From Oceanospirillales bacterium (GTDB lineage: Bacteria; Pseudomonadota; Gammaproteobacteria; Xanthomonadales; SZUA-36): 58,869 nt of DNA. The notes below the pieces were generated by a model that did not search any database, was not told the origin of the DNA, and worked only from the letters and a program-made list of their open reading frames with translations. The DNA lies in contig QIKV01000069.1 in the NCBI GenBank assembly GCA_003233115.1, positions 1 through 58,869 of the forward strand, written 5' to 3'. Positions within the stretch are counted from its first letter, which is position 1. Each line of letters opens with the position of its first letter. The position numbers and the translations under genes are program-made. Positions 1-8,046 of this stretch are shown piece after piece.

Positions 1-283
1 CTTCATGCGCACCATTGGTGATGAGTATATTCTCCGCAGCGCAATTAATCCCATTGTTGCGGCGTAAATTCTGTGCAGCTTTTTCCCGTAGTTCCGGAAT
101 ACCCCACACAGGCGTCAGCGTGTAGGTCTGGCTGGCAATTGCAGCACCAATGGCCGCCTGAATATGCGGAAACACCGGCATGATGGGTTCGCCATAAGTC
201 AGATTGATAAAATCCTGTGGTAAATCCCGAAAATATCGCGACGGATCAATTTCAGACATTCGGCCAATGGCTTTATTCAGCAT
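1..283 (-). CDS. Class I/II PLP-dependent aminotransferase, N-terminal part (cut by window edge)
   Basis: Only the first 94 residues lie in the window. They look like the N-terminus of a fold-type I aspartate aminotransferase-like enzyme: a substrate-loop segment with LTYGEP, then YTLTPVWGIPELREKAA (the usual Y-x-G-x-x-x-LR pattern) and ITNGAHE, which begins the cofactor-binding GA region. The PLP lysine is outside the window. The start codon overlaps the stop of the iorB reading frame as ATGCTGA, so the two were probably translationally coupled. Placed after an arylpyruvate oxidoreductase, it probably makes the 2-oxo acid from an aromatic amino acid; that role is inferred from context. Confidence 0.85.
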   Translation of the reverse strand, partial: MLNKAIGRMSEIDPSRYFRDLPQDFINLTYGEPIMPVFPHIQAAIGAAIASQTYTLTPVWGIPELREKAAQNLRRNNGINCAAENILITNGAHE

Positions 284-938
284 ACTTGTGTACTCCCTGG
301 CTTATTTTTGCGGCTAAGGATAAATTCAAAACCCCTGCTTAAAGCAGCTAAGTTTTTCTTCAGTGCCGTGCCGACTGACAGGGCTCTGACGGCCTCGTTG
401 ATCTCGTCCAGCGACAGTGGCACAGCATCGCTGCCGATCAGTGCACCTACCATAATCATATTTGAAGCCCGCGCATTGCCAAGCACTTGCGCCAGCTAAG
501 CACTTGCGCCAGCTCATAGGCGTCCAGCAGAAAGAAATCCCGTACCTGCAATTGCCGGAAATACCCGGCTGTCGCATCAAGGCTGGGATATGGCAGTGTG
601 TTGGCTTTTCCCTGGACCGGGGCAACAGCATGTGTATTGGTCACGATCACAGTGGCAGGACAAACATATTTCAGTGCCAGTCGGATCGCCTCCAACGGCT
701 CCAGGCCGAGTATGGCGTCCGCCCGGTGCGCCGGTATCAACGGGCCAAACTCTCCCACCCCGAAGCGTACCTGGCTGTGGACCGAACCACCGCGCTGAGC
801 AACACCGTAAGTCTCGGCAATCTTTACTTCCAGGCCTTTGTTCACCGCCGCCTGGGCAAGTACTTTTGACGCGAACAGGTTTCCCTGTCCACCTGCACCC
901 GCAATTACAATGTTCGTAGTTTTTTCTTGAACGACCAT
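277..938 (-). pseudogene. iorB: Indolepyruvate ferredoxin oxidoreductase beta subunit, frameshifted by a 17-bp tandem duplication
   Basis: The gene encodes the small (gamma-domain) subunit of indolepyruvate:ferredoxin oxidoreductase, which pairs with IorA. The N-terminal 148 residues are normal: a Rossmann-like GAGGQGNLFASK loop near residue 14, then AETYGVAQRGGSVHSQVRFG. After DAYELAQVL the frame is lost, because AAGCACTTGCGCCAGCT occurs twice in tandem at 481-514. Removing one copy joins YELAQVL to GNARASNMIMVGALIGS and restores about 210 residues ending at 277. As it stands it makes a 160-residue product ending in a frameshifted tail. The start overlaps the 3' end of iorA by 34 bp, as expected for this operon. 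Either a true recent mutation or an assembly artefact. Confidence 0.88.
481..514. repeat. Exact 17-bp tandem duplication inside iorB
   Basis: Positions 481-497 and 498-514 are identical 17-base units with no spacer. Since 17 is not a multiple of three, the second copy shifts the iorB frame. The two flanking reading frames are both clearly IorB when read separately. Confidence 0.95.
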
Positions 939-2950
939 GCCGGTTTAAGTTTCCAGTAGTTCTTTTTAAGTGTTTTGAAGGCAGCGGAAAAAAGTTGCCG
1001 CCGATTTTCCTGTATGGATTTCACCAGAGCGGGGAAATCCACCGTAATCGCATCATCAGGACAGACGTATCTGCATTCGCCACATCCCACGCAGGCGTCG
1101 ATATCAACAAATACTTCTTTGCCGCTCTCAGTTAAGTTGGACGCCCGCACCTGTAGTGCAGGACAACCAAAATTGTCGATACACTCCATGCAACCCGTGC
1201 ATTTATTTACTTTTACTTTTGCCCTGGTCTGGATTAAAGGTGCTGTTTGCTCAGCGAGCGCACATTCACGCCTCGCTATAACCATAGAGGGTGCGTCAAT
1301 CACAAGTGCTTTCCTGTACAGGGAAAACATCTGTGGAATATTGTAGGCGTCGCCGACAAATATGTGCTTGAAACCATACGCCCGCGCCAGGTCTTCAATT
1401 TTTACGCTGTGGTCGGTACCACCCCTTAGATCGAGACCTGTACTGGCGTCTGCCTGCGCACCGGTCATCGCTGTCACGCGGTTATCAGTAACCACTACAG
1501 TGACCGGCGCCTGGTTTAGCGCGATTTGCAGCAGGCCCGGCTGACCGGCATGAAACAGTGTTGAATCGCCGATAACGGCCAACACTTTCTGCGTGGGCGA
1601 TAAGTGTGCAATGGCGGTGGCCGTTCCCATGCTGGCACCCATGGAAGTCATACTCTTGAGTATGCTGAACGGCTCCCAGATTCCTAGTGTATAACAACCA
1701 ATATCACCGATAACTGCCATTTTTTGTCCAAGGCCGAGGCTCCTGATTGCCTTACTCAGTGAGTAATAACTGCCGCGGTGTGGGCATCCCGCACAAAAGT
1801 TGATGCCACGTGCCGGTAGTTTTGCCCGAATTTCCCTGGTTATGCCCGCCAGATTCTCATCCACAGCCGGTAACGGCACCGATCCGGGGACCAGCTTTCC
1901 CAATACCTCAATCAAACTGTCCACCGTGGTTTCGCCAACGGCAGGCAGGTCGCCACTCTTTCTGCCGATAACCCTGGGCTGCCTGCCGCTTTGCGCAATG
2001 GTTTCGAGTACGGCATTTTCCAGGTACCAATTGACGTCCTCAACCACGATGATGGTATTGGCATGTTCTATCACCTTAAGGAGCATCTCGCCCGGTAGCG
2101 GGTTCGCTGTACGCACTCCCAGCAAAGTGACACGCTCTGACAAATCCAGTTCTCGCAGTGCCTCAACGGCATAATTTACCGTAAAGCCCGCGGAGATAAC
2201 CGCGATGTCACTTTCTGGCTGCAGGTTTAGTTTATTAAACCCATAGGGTTCCAGGACCCGAACCGCGCTTTTGATTTTCTCCCGCAACCTGCGATGTGGC
2301 TCCAGTGGGGGGAAACCGGCCCAAATGCGGGAATTATCGAATTCAGGCTTTCTGTCCGGACTGTGAATCTCACCCAGCATCATGCTGGCGGTCAGATGGC
2401 TAAGCCTGTTGACCGAACGCACCATCACTGGAACGCCCATGTTTTCGGATATCTCGAATGCTGCTTTCACCATCTCACGAGCTTCGTCGAGCGTCGCCGG
2501 CTCAAGACAGGGGATTTCGGCAAAGGCAGCGTAAAAACGACTGTCCTGCTCATTATTCGAACTCATACCACCCACATCATCAACAGCAACCAACACCAGG
2601 CCGCCAGCGATATCGATATGGTTTATCTGCAGCAACGAATCAGACAGCACGTTGACACCGACGTGTTTGACCGCAACAAGGGATCTTGCGCCTGCAAAGG
2701 ACGCACCTGTGGCCGCATCGAAGGCAACCTTTTCATTTACCGCCCAGAATGCCTTATACGCAAACACCGGACTGCCTGCAATCAGGGTTTCCATAATTTC
2801 AGTGGAAGGTGTTCCCGGATACCCGGTGGCTAACTGAACGCCGGCCTCAATGGCGCCCCTTGCCAAGGCCTGGTTACCCATCGCCAGGATTTGCTCACCC
2901 GGTGCGTCTCTGAAAATGGGCTTGATCAGTGTGCCGGCGTCACGAGTCAT
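905..2950 (-). CDS. iorA: Indolepyruvate ferredoxin oxidoreductase alpha subunit
   Basis: This 681-residue protein is the large subunit of the thiamine-diphosphate enzyme that oxidatively decarboxylates aryl pyruvates to aryl-acetyl-CoA and passes electrons to ferredoxin. The order is a pyrimidine-binding domain (GYPGTPSTEI near residue 45), a transketolase-C-like middle domain, a TPP pyrophosphate domain with CAGCPHRG, GDIGCYTLG and GDSTLFHAG, and a C-terminal two-cluster ferredoxin domain. The ferredoxin motifs are CTGCMEC from residue 584 with a fourth Cys in FGCP, and CVGCGECRYVCP from residue 620, so both [4Fe-4S] sites have all four cysteines. It lies 24 bp downstream of the class V aminotransferase gene and overlaps iorB. 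It appears intact, but its partner subunit is broken. Confidence 0.95.
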   Translation of the reverse strand: MTRDAGTLIKPIFRDAPGEQILAMGNQALARGAIEAGVQLATGYPGTPSTEIMETLIAGSPVFAYKAFWAVNEKVAFDAATGASFAGARSLVAVKHVGVNVLSDSLLQINHIDIAGGLVLVAVDDVGGMSSNNEQDSRFYAAFAEIPCLEPATLDEAREMVKAAFEISENMGVPVMVRSVNRLSHLTASMMLGEIHSPDRKPEFDNSRIWAGFPPLEPHRRLREKIKSAVRVLEPYGFNKLNLQPESDIAVISAGFTVNYAVEALRELDLSERVTLLGVRTANPLPGEMLLKVIEHANTIIVVEDVNWYLENAVLETIAQSGRQPRVIGRKSGDLPAVGETTVDSLIEVLGKLVPGSVPLPAVDENLAGITREIRAKLPARGINFCAGCPHRGSYYSLSKAIRSLGLGQKMAVIGDIGCYTLGIWEPFSILKSMTSMGASMGTATAIAHLSPTQKVLAVIGDSTLFHAGQPGLLQIALNQAPVTVVVTDNRVTAMTGAQADASTGLDLRGGTDHSVKIEDLARAYGFKHIFVGDAYNIPQMFSLYRKALVIDAPSMVIARRECALAEQTAPLIQTRAKVKVNKCTGCMECIDNFGCPALQVRASNLTESGKEVFVDIDACVGCGECRYVCPDDAITVDFPALVKSIQENRRQLFSAAFKTLKKNYWKLKPAWSFKKKLRTL

Positions 2951-2974
2951 GCTGAAAACATCTGTCCAGGCAGG

Positions 2975-4141
2975 TCAGACGAGAAGATTCTGTCGTTGAT
3001 GTAACGCACGGAACAGATGCTCGATATCCGCCTCGTTGTTGTAAAAATGAGGTGAGATTCGCAGGTTGCCGTTACGGCAGGAAACTACAATATTATCCTC
3101 TGCAAGGCTGGCCACCAGGCGGTTGTCATCATTTGATCGGAGGGTAATCATCGCACCGTGCCGGGCTGGATCCAGCGGCGAGGCAAGACGATAACCAGCC
3201 TCGATCGAGGCATCCTTGATGGCTGTCGTGAGTTGCCCAATTCGTGATTCTATGGCCTCCAGTCCCACTTCGTGCACAATCGCAAGTCCCGCTTCGGCCA
3301 TATAGGTGTTGGGAACCGGCGGCGTACCCGCCTCGAACCGCCTGGCAGTGGTGGAGGGGGTGTATGCTGTGATGTCCATCGCCATGATATCTTCTGCGGC
3401 GAACCAGCCGGTAACGGTGGGTGTAAGCGACTCGATCAAGCCCCGTCGCACGTAAAGGAATGCGATCCCCGCCGTCCCCAAAAGGTATTTCAGCATACCG
3501 CCGACAACAAAATCGACACCGGCCTTTTTAACGTCAAAAGGCATGGTCCCAAGCGCCTGGTAGCTGTCCACCATCGTCAGAGCACCCTTGCGCCTGGCAA
3601 TTTCAGCGATGGCCGGGATATCCTGCTTGGCGCCATGGCGGAAAGCAACCTGTGCCGTTGCGACAATCAGGGTTTCCTCATCGATCACCTGTTCAAACTT
3701 CTCCAGCGGAATCCTGCCATTTTCCTGGGCGATACGAACAACGCGTGCACCGCGCGATTCCTGTGCGTACCAAATCTGTGCATTGGTGGGAAATTCGAAA
3801 TCGGTAATCACAACTTTGTTGCGAGGCCCATCAAATTTCAGTGCACTTGCAAGAGAGTTAATACCCGCCGATGCTGAAGCGGTAACCGCCACTTCATTGG
3901 ATTCAGCGCCGAGAAGTCTCGCCATGGAATTTCTGACCGCTTCGTTGCGCCCCACCCAGTAGTCCCAATCAGCACCTTTGTCGTTTCGATGCTCCAGGTA
4001 ACGTTTTAAAGAGGCTTCAACCTCACTGGCCAAAGCTGCATAAGAGCAGCTATTCAAATAGGTTTTTTTCTGCAATACCGGAAACCTGGAGCGTAGTTGC
4101 TCCCAGTCCTGTCCGTTGCTTGGTTTTATCACTTTATACAT
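2975..4141 (-). CDS. Class V aminotransferase-fold PLP enzyme (kynureninase/cysteine desulfurase-like)
   Basis: The protein has 388 residues from the ATG at 4141; a TTG three codons upstream (4150) is possible but has no better ribosome site. It has the class V fold: YLNSCSYA near the N-terminus, TASASAGINSLASAL for the phosphate cup, MVDSYQALG carrying the PLP-pairing Asp, and VVGGMLKYLLG with the likely Schiff-base Lys. A C-terminal RISPHFYNNEADIEHL matches the ending usual for this family. Substrate specificity cannot be read from sequence; kynureninase-like lyase, epimerase or desulfurase chemistry are all possible. It heads the minus-strand arm with iorA, iorB and a second aminotransferase, divergent from marR, so a part in aromatic amino acid or indole catabolism is inferred. 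Confidence 0.85.
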   Translation of the reverse strand: MYKVIKPSNGQDWEQLRSRFPVLQKKTYLNSCSYAALASEVEASLKRYLEHRNDKGADWDYWVGRNEAVRNSMARLLGAESNEVAVTASASAGINSLASALKFDGPRNKVVITDFEFPTNAQIWYAQESRGARVVRIAQENGRIPLEKFEQVIDEETLIVATAQVAFRHGAKQDIPAIAEIARRKGALTMVDSYQALGTMPFDVKKAGVDFVVGGMLKYLLGTAGIAFLYVRRGLIESLTPTVTGWFAAEDIMAMDITAYTPSTTARRFEAGTPPVPNTYMAEAGLAIVHEVGLEAIESRIGQLTTAIKDASIEAGYRLASPLDPARHGAMITLRSNDDNRLVASLAEDNIVVSCRNGNLRISPHFYNNEADIEHLFRALHQRQNLLV

Positions 4142-4246
4142 ACTTATCAAGGTTCAAAAGCCGGACGAACCACCGCGAAGCAGGGTAACCCGGATGCAAA
4201 ACAAAGTGGCGACAGAACCGGGGAAAATGTTATGCTCAAAATACAT

Positions 4247-4282
4247 GAAAACGTATATATACATTAAATCGTATACGTTTTC
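4247..4282. promoter_or_regulatory. Perfect 11-bp inverted repeat, candidate MarR operator
   Basis: The arms GAAAACGTATA (4247-4257) and TATACGTTTTC (4272-4282) are perfect reverse complements around a 14-bp spacer. Each contains a shorter palindrome, GTATATATAC (4253-4262) and CGTATACG (4270-4277). The element sits in the 174-bp gap between the divergent class V aminotransferase and marR genes, 34 bp before the marR start. AT-rich palindromes at such positions are typical autoregulatory MarR sites; binding is inferred. Confidence 0.6.
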
Positions 4283-4315
4283 AAGCAATCGGAATTCTGA
4301 TATGGACACTCAGAT

Positions 4316-4768
4316 ATGGACACTGATGAAAGTGGTAGTCACTGGCTTGGGAAGTTTGTTCCCTACCTGATTTTCCGGATCACCAACCAACTAAATCGAG
4401 CCCTGCGCAAGCGACTGAGACGTTCCGGAATCAATATCGCCCGCTGGCGGGTTCTGGCGGTACTCAAAGACAACGGCCGCATGAACGTGAACCAGATCGT
4501 AGATCGCACTATCATCGAACAGCCCACTGTCAGTCGCATCGTGGATCAGTTGCAACGGGAAGGTCTGGCGACACGGGAAACCTGTAACAAAGATTCACGC
4601 TTTGTGCAGGTCATGCTAACCCCAGAAGGTGAAAAGGCTTTTAGTGAAATATTTCCAACCGCCACCAAACACCAGCAACAGGCGCTACAGGGGTTTACCC
4701 AAAAAGAAATAAAAACACTGATTGGTTTTCTGGAGCGAATCCAGGACAACATTGACCTGGTTCCCTGA
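4316..4768 (+). CDS. MarR-family transcriptional regulator
   Basis: This 150-residue protein has the MarR winged-helix pattern: an N-terminal dimerisation helix (FRITNQLNRALRKRL), INIARWRVLAVLKDN, a recognition helix region TIIEQPTVSRIVDQLQREGL, and the wing DSRFVQVMLTPEGEKAF. Family members repress catabolic or efflux genes and are released by small phenolic or aromatic ligands. It stands between two divergent arms that both encode indolepyruvate oxidoreductases, so it is the obvious local regulator. The start at 4316 gives a normal family length; an in-frame start further upstream is not supported. Confidence 0.92.
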   Translation: MDTDESGSHWLGKFVPYLIFRITNQLNRALRKRLRRSGINIARWRVLAVLKDNGRMNVNQIVDRTIIEQPTVSRIVDQLQREGLATRETCNKDSRFVQVMLTPEGEKAFSEIFPTATKHQQQALQGFTQKEIKTLIGFLERIQDNIDLVP

Positions 4769-4808
4769 CAGGTCGACCAGGCATCCCGCAGCTTAATATT
4801 TGCGATGT

Positions 4809-4826
4809 TATATGATTAAGCATATA
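4809..4826. promoter_or_regulatory. Short inverted repeat upstream of the TonB receptor
   Basis: TATATG (4809-4814) and CATATA (4821-4826) are perfect reverse complements with a 6-bp spacer, about 50 bp upstream of the receptor start. It could be a regulator site or AT-rich promoter DNA. It does not share an obvious core with the 4247-4282 palindrome, so a common regulator is uncertain. Confidence 0.3.
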
Positions 4827-4878
4827 GTTGGGGCGCCAAACCTAGCGAATATTTTGGAACCGATATTTGGGGAATACC

Positions 4879-7215
4879 ATGACAGCAAATCACGCCCGCA
4901 GGATAGTTATCTTCGCCGCTCTGTTTTCTTTTTATGCAAATTCTTTCGCAGCGGAAGTTCTCGAAGAAGTCATTGTCACCGCAACCAAGCGTGGCGACAT
5001 GGACGTTCAGACCATTCCGGCATCCATATACGCCATCGGCGGTACTGTCCTGGAGGAAAAGGCTCAATTTAGTTTCCGCGAAATCGCGACCAGTGTTCCC
5101 GGCCTGACATTCCAGGATCTCGGTCCGGGTGATATGGAGTTCATTATTCGCGGCGTGAATGGCAACGGCCCGGCTGTGGTGGGCAGCTACTTCGGTGAAT
5201 ACGTCATTACCGCCAGTGACCAACAGGACGGTGGCGGCAAAAATGCACCAATCAAGCTTATCGACATGGAGCGGGTGGAAGTCCTGAATGGACCCCAGGG
5301 AACCCTGTACGGTGCCAACTCCATGGCCGGTAATATTCGCTATATTCCACGCAAGGCTGATACCCAGGCTTTTGATGCTTTTGGTGACATTGATTATGCC
5401 ACGATTAGCTCCGGTGGAGATGGTTACACAATTTCAGGCGGTGTCAATTTTCCGATCATCGAAGACAGTTTCGCTCTGCGGATAATTGCTTACAGAACCG
5501 ACATGGGGGGGTGGATTAACCAGCCGCGCCGGGAACAGACTGTTGGCGGCGTTGTTTCTTATGATGCCAACGACAAAAACATCAACAGCGAAAAAACCAA
5601 TGGTGCGCGTGTGAGCCTCGCCTGGCATCTCACAGATAACCTGACGCTTGATATGCTTTATGTTTATCAGAGATCAGATATAGGTGGAGCGTCCCGCTTC
5701 ACCGCCAAAGGCGTGACAGCCTGGCCGGACCGGCCCGGATTTGCACCCTTGCCCGGATTGCCCGCTTTGACCACAACTGATGACTACATCAATACCGACG
5801 TAACGACCTCGCCAAGAAAGGATGATGTTGACCTTTTGGGCGCTACACTTAATTATCATACCAACGCCGGTAACTTCGTACTTTCAGCCAGTGACTATCA
5901 ACACAACATTGACTATACCTTTGACAGCACACCCATCCTGCTGTTTTTCGGTGTTCCCGCAGTGGGCATTACCAACCAACCGCAGTCGTATAAAATTAAA
6001 ATGCTAGAGGGCCGCTTCGCCTCCAGTTTTGATGGACCTTTTAATTTTGTAGCAGGGCTGTATTACCAGAAAGAAAATCAGGATTTTAATGTTCATGTAA
6101 CATCCACCGACGGCAACGGCGGCAATGTCCCCTGGGACCCGTTGGATTCGAATGACTTTTTCGCCGGTGGTACGGCTATATTCGGCCGCTTCCGCCAAGA
6201 CGAAATAGAACAGAAAGCGATCTTTGGTGAAGCTACTTATGATTTTGCTGAACGTTGGCAACTTAAAGGCGGCCTTCGTTGGTTTGGCGTTAACCTGACC
6301 TCGATCCAGGCAAACGAGCACAACTTTTTTGGTGGCGCGAACACCCCGGCCGGAGAAATTATCGGAGAAACAGTCAATGGTAACAAGATCGGGCGAATCA
6401 AGGGTAGTGAAAACAACGTAACACCGATGGTTGCCCTTTCCTTCAATCCGAGTGAAGATGTTATGGTGTATGGCCTGTACTCCGAAGGCTTCCGCACTGG
6501 CGGCGTCAATAATTCTAACCAGCCCTTCGCGCCCGGTATCCCACCGGTATTTGACTCTGATAAGTTGCAGAATTTCGAACTGGGTATCAAATCAAAATTA
6601 CTCAGCAATCGCATGCAGATCAACGCGTCCCTGTTTCATATTAACTGGGACGGCATCCAGGTGGAGCCGCGCGATCCGGCCGGCAATATTCCATTCACGA
6701 CCAATGGCGGAACGGCTGAAATAAACGGTCTGGAGTGGGGCCTGACTTCAATTCTGACCGACAATTTGCGTCTGAACTTTACCGGTACTTATTTCTTTAA
6801 AAGCGAACTGACCACCGATCAGCCTGTATTGCCGGGTGCTTCGCCCTTCGTGATTGTGGGTAAAAAAGGCGATAATATCCCCAATGTACCCAAAACCCAG
6901 CTCTACCTGTCTTTGCAATACAATCTACCGCTGGGCGACAAGCTGCTCTCATTTATTGGTGACGTGACTTATCGCAGCGACACCAATACCGAGTTTCGGC
7001 CCAACAATCCCTTCAATATTGCGCTCGGTTCGTATACTCAATTCGACTTGTTCGCAAACCTGGATTTCAACGAGAACTTCACTCTGGGCGCATACGTGAA
7101 GAATATTGGCAACGAAGTTGGGCTTATCGATGGAATCGGGACTTTTCAGGACCCACAGGCCGTGATTGCACTGCGCCCACGTACCGTGGGCTTACGAGCC
7201 AGATGGCGATATTGA
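4879..7215 (+). CDS. TonB-dependent outer-membrane receptor
   Basis: The protein has 778 residues from the ATG at 4879, which follows GGGGA at 4869-4873; a TTG at 4867 in the same frame is less likely. A signal peptide (RRIVIFAALFSFYANSFAA) is followed directly by a TonB box, EEVIVTA. The plug domain contains IPASIYAIGG and MERVEVLNGPQGTLYGANSMAGNIRYI, and the rest is a beta-barrel ending in the aromatic terminus LRARWRY. Such receptors import large or scarce substrates using TonB energy. As the first gene of the plus-strand arm with a cyclase and IOR2, it probably imports the cluster's substrate. The TtpC-ExbBD-TonB operon at 42-46 kb is a candidate energiser. Confidence 0.93.
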   Translation: MTANHARRIVIFAALFSFYANSFAAEVLEEVIVTATKRGDMDVQTIPASIYAIGGTVLEEKAQFSFREIATSVPGLTFQDLGPGDMEFIIRGVNGNGPAVVGSYFGEYVITASDQQDGGGKNAPIKLIDMERVEVLNGPQGTLYGANSMAGNIRYIPRKADTQAFDAFGDIDYATISSGGDGYTISGGVNFPIIEDSFALRIIAYRTDMGGWINQPRREQTVGGVVSYDANDKNINSEKTNGARVSLAWHLTDNLTLDMLYVYQRSDIGGASRFTAKGVTAWPDRPGFAPLPGLPALTTTDDYINTDVTTSPRKDDVDLLGATLNYHTNAGNFVLSASDYQHNIDYTFDSTPILLFFGVPAVGITNQPQSYKIKMLEGRFASSFDGPFNFVAGLYYQKENQDFNVHVTSTDGNGGNVPWDPLDSNDFFAGGTAIFGRFRQDEIEQKAIFGEATYDFAERWQLKGGLRWFGVNLTSIQANEHNFFGGANTPAGEIIGETVNGNKIGRIKGSENNVTPMVALSFNPSEDVMVYGLYSEGFRTGGVNNSNQPFAPGIPPVFDSDKLQNFELGIKSKLLSNRMQINASLFHINWDGIQVEPRDPAGNIPFTTNGGTAEINGLEWGLTSILTDNLRLNFTGTYFFKSELTTDQPVLPGASPFVIVGKKGDNIPNVPKTQLYLSLQYNLPLGDKLLSFIGDVTYRSDTNTEFRPNNPFNIALGSYTQFDLFANLDFNENFTLGAYVKNIGNEVGLIDGIGTFQDPQAVIALRPRTVGLRARWRY

Positions 7216-7230
7216 AACAGGGCGAAGTTT

Positions 7231-8010
7231 ATGACATCACTATTGACCGAGCTTGCCACACAGATCGCCAGCGGCACAATCCGTGTCGTTGATTTGACGC
7301 AGACGCTTTCGCCGGCAACGCCGATATTGGCGATGCCGCCCGAGTGGGACTTCTCCAAGCCATTCAGTAGCGAACTTATTTCCAGATACGACGAGCGGGG
7401 CCCTGCCTGGTACTGGAACAATATCTCCTGCGGAGAGCACACCGGTACGCATTTCGATGCACCGATTCACTGGGTGTCTGGCAAAGATCTTCCCAACAAT
7501 GCCACCGATACCATTCCGGTCGAGAAATTCGTCGCGCCGGCCTGTGTGATCGATGTGACAGAGCAGGCCAACGCCAATCCCGACTTTTTGATTGGCATCG
7601 ATGCTGTCAAGGAATGGGAGTCAAAGCACGGACAGATTCCCGCAGGTGCATGGGTATTCATGCGCACCGGTTGGTCAAAACGTAGCGACCCTGAAGCGTA
7701 TCTTAATATCAGCGAGGACGGCGCGCATACCCCTGGGCCGGAAGCGACGCTGGTACCCTTCCTGATCAGGGAAAGAAACGTGCTGGGATTTGGCAACGAG
7801 GCCGTCGGCACCGACGCTGGCCAGGCGTTTGCCTTCGACCCGCAATTCCCCTGCCATAGCGGCATGCACGGTGCCAACCGCTTTGGCCTGGCGAGCCTGT
7901 GTAATCTCGATCAATTACCCCCGACCGGCGCAATCATCATCGCGGCTCCGCTGAAGTTCAAAAATGGATCCGGAAGCCCTTGCCGCGTGCTTGCATTGGT
8001 AGCAGGTTAA
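7231..8010 (+). CDS. Cyclase-family metal hydrolase (kynurenine formamidase / isatin hydrolase superfamily)
   Basis: This 259-residue protein belongs to the PF04199 cyclase family. It shows DLTQTLSPATPI at the N-terminus and the metal-binding signature HTGTHFDAPIHW near residue 71, matching the family HxGTHxDxPxH motif. FMRTGWSK and a C-terminal LPPTGAIIIAAPLKFKNGSGSP are also typical. Family members hydrolyse N-formylkynurenine or isatin, both tryptophan- or indole-derived. The start is 15 bp after the receptor stop and IOR2 follows 36 bp later, so these genes probably form an operon. The exact substrate is not determinable; a hydrolase opening an indolic ring or amide is inferred. Confidence 0.88.
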   Translation: MTSLLTELATQIASGTIRVVDLTQTLSPATPILAMPPEWDFSKPFSSELISRYDERGPAWYWNNISCGEHTGTHFDAPIHWVSGKDLPNNATDTIPVEKFVAPACVIDVTEQANANPDFLIGIDAVKEWESKHGQIPAGAWVFMRTGWSKRSDPEAYLNISEDGAHTPGPEATLVPFLIRERNVLGFGNEAVGTDAGQAFAFDPQFPCHSGMHGANRFGLASLCNLDQLPPTGAIIIAAPLKFKNGSGSPCRVLALVAG

Positions 8011-8046
8011 CCTGCCTCTTTTGAACCGTTATTACGGGGTTTCCTC

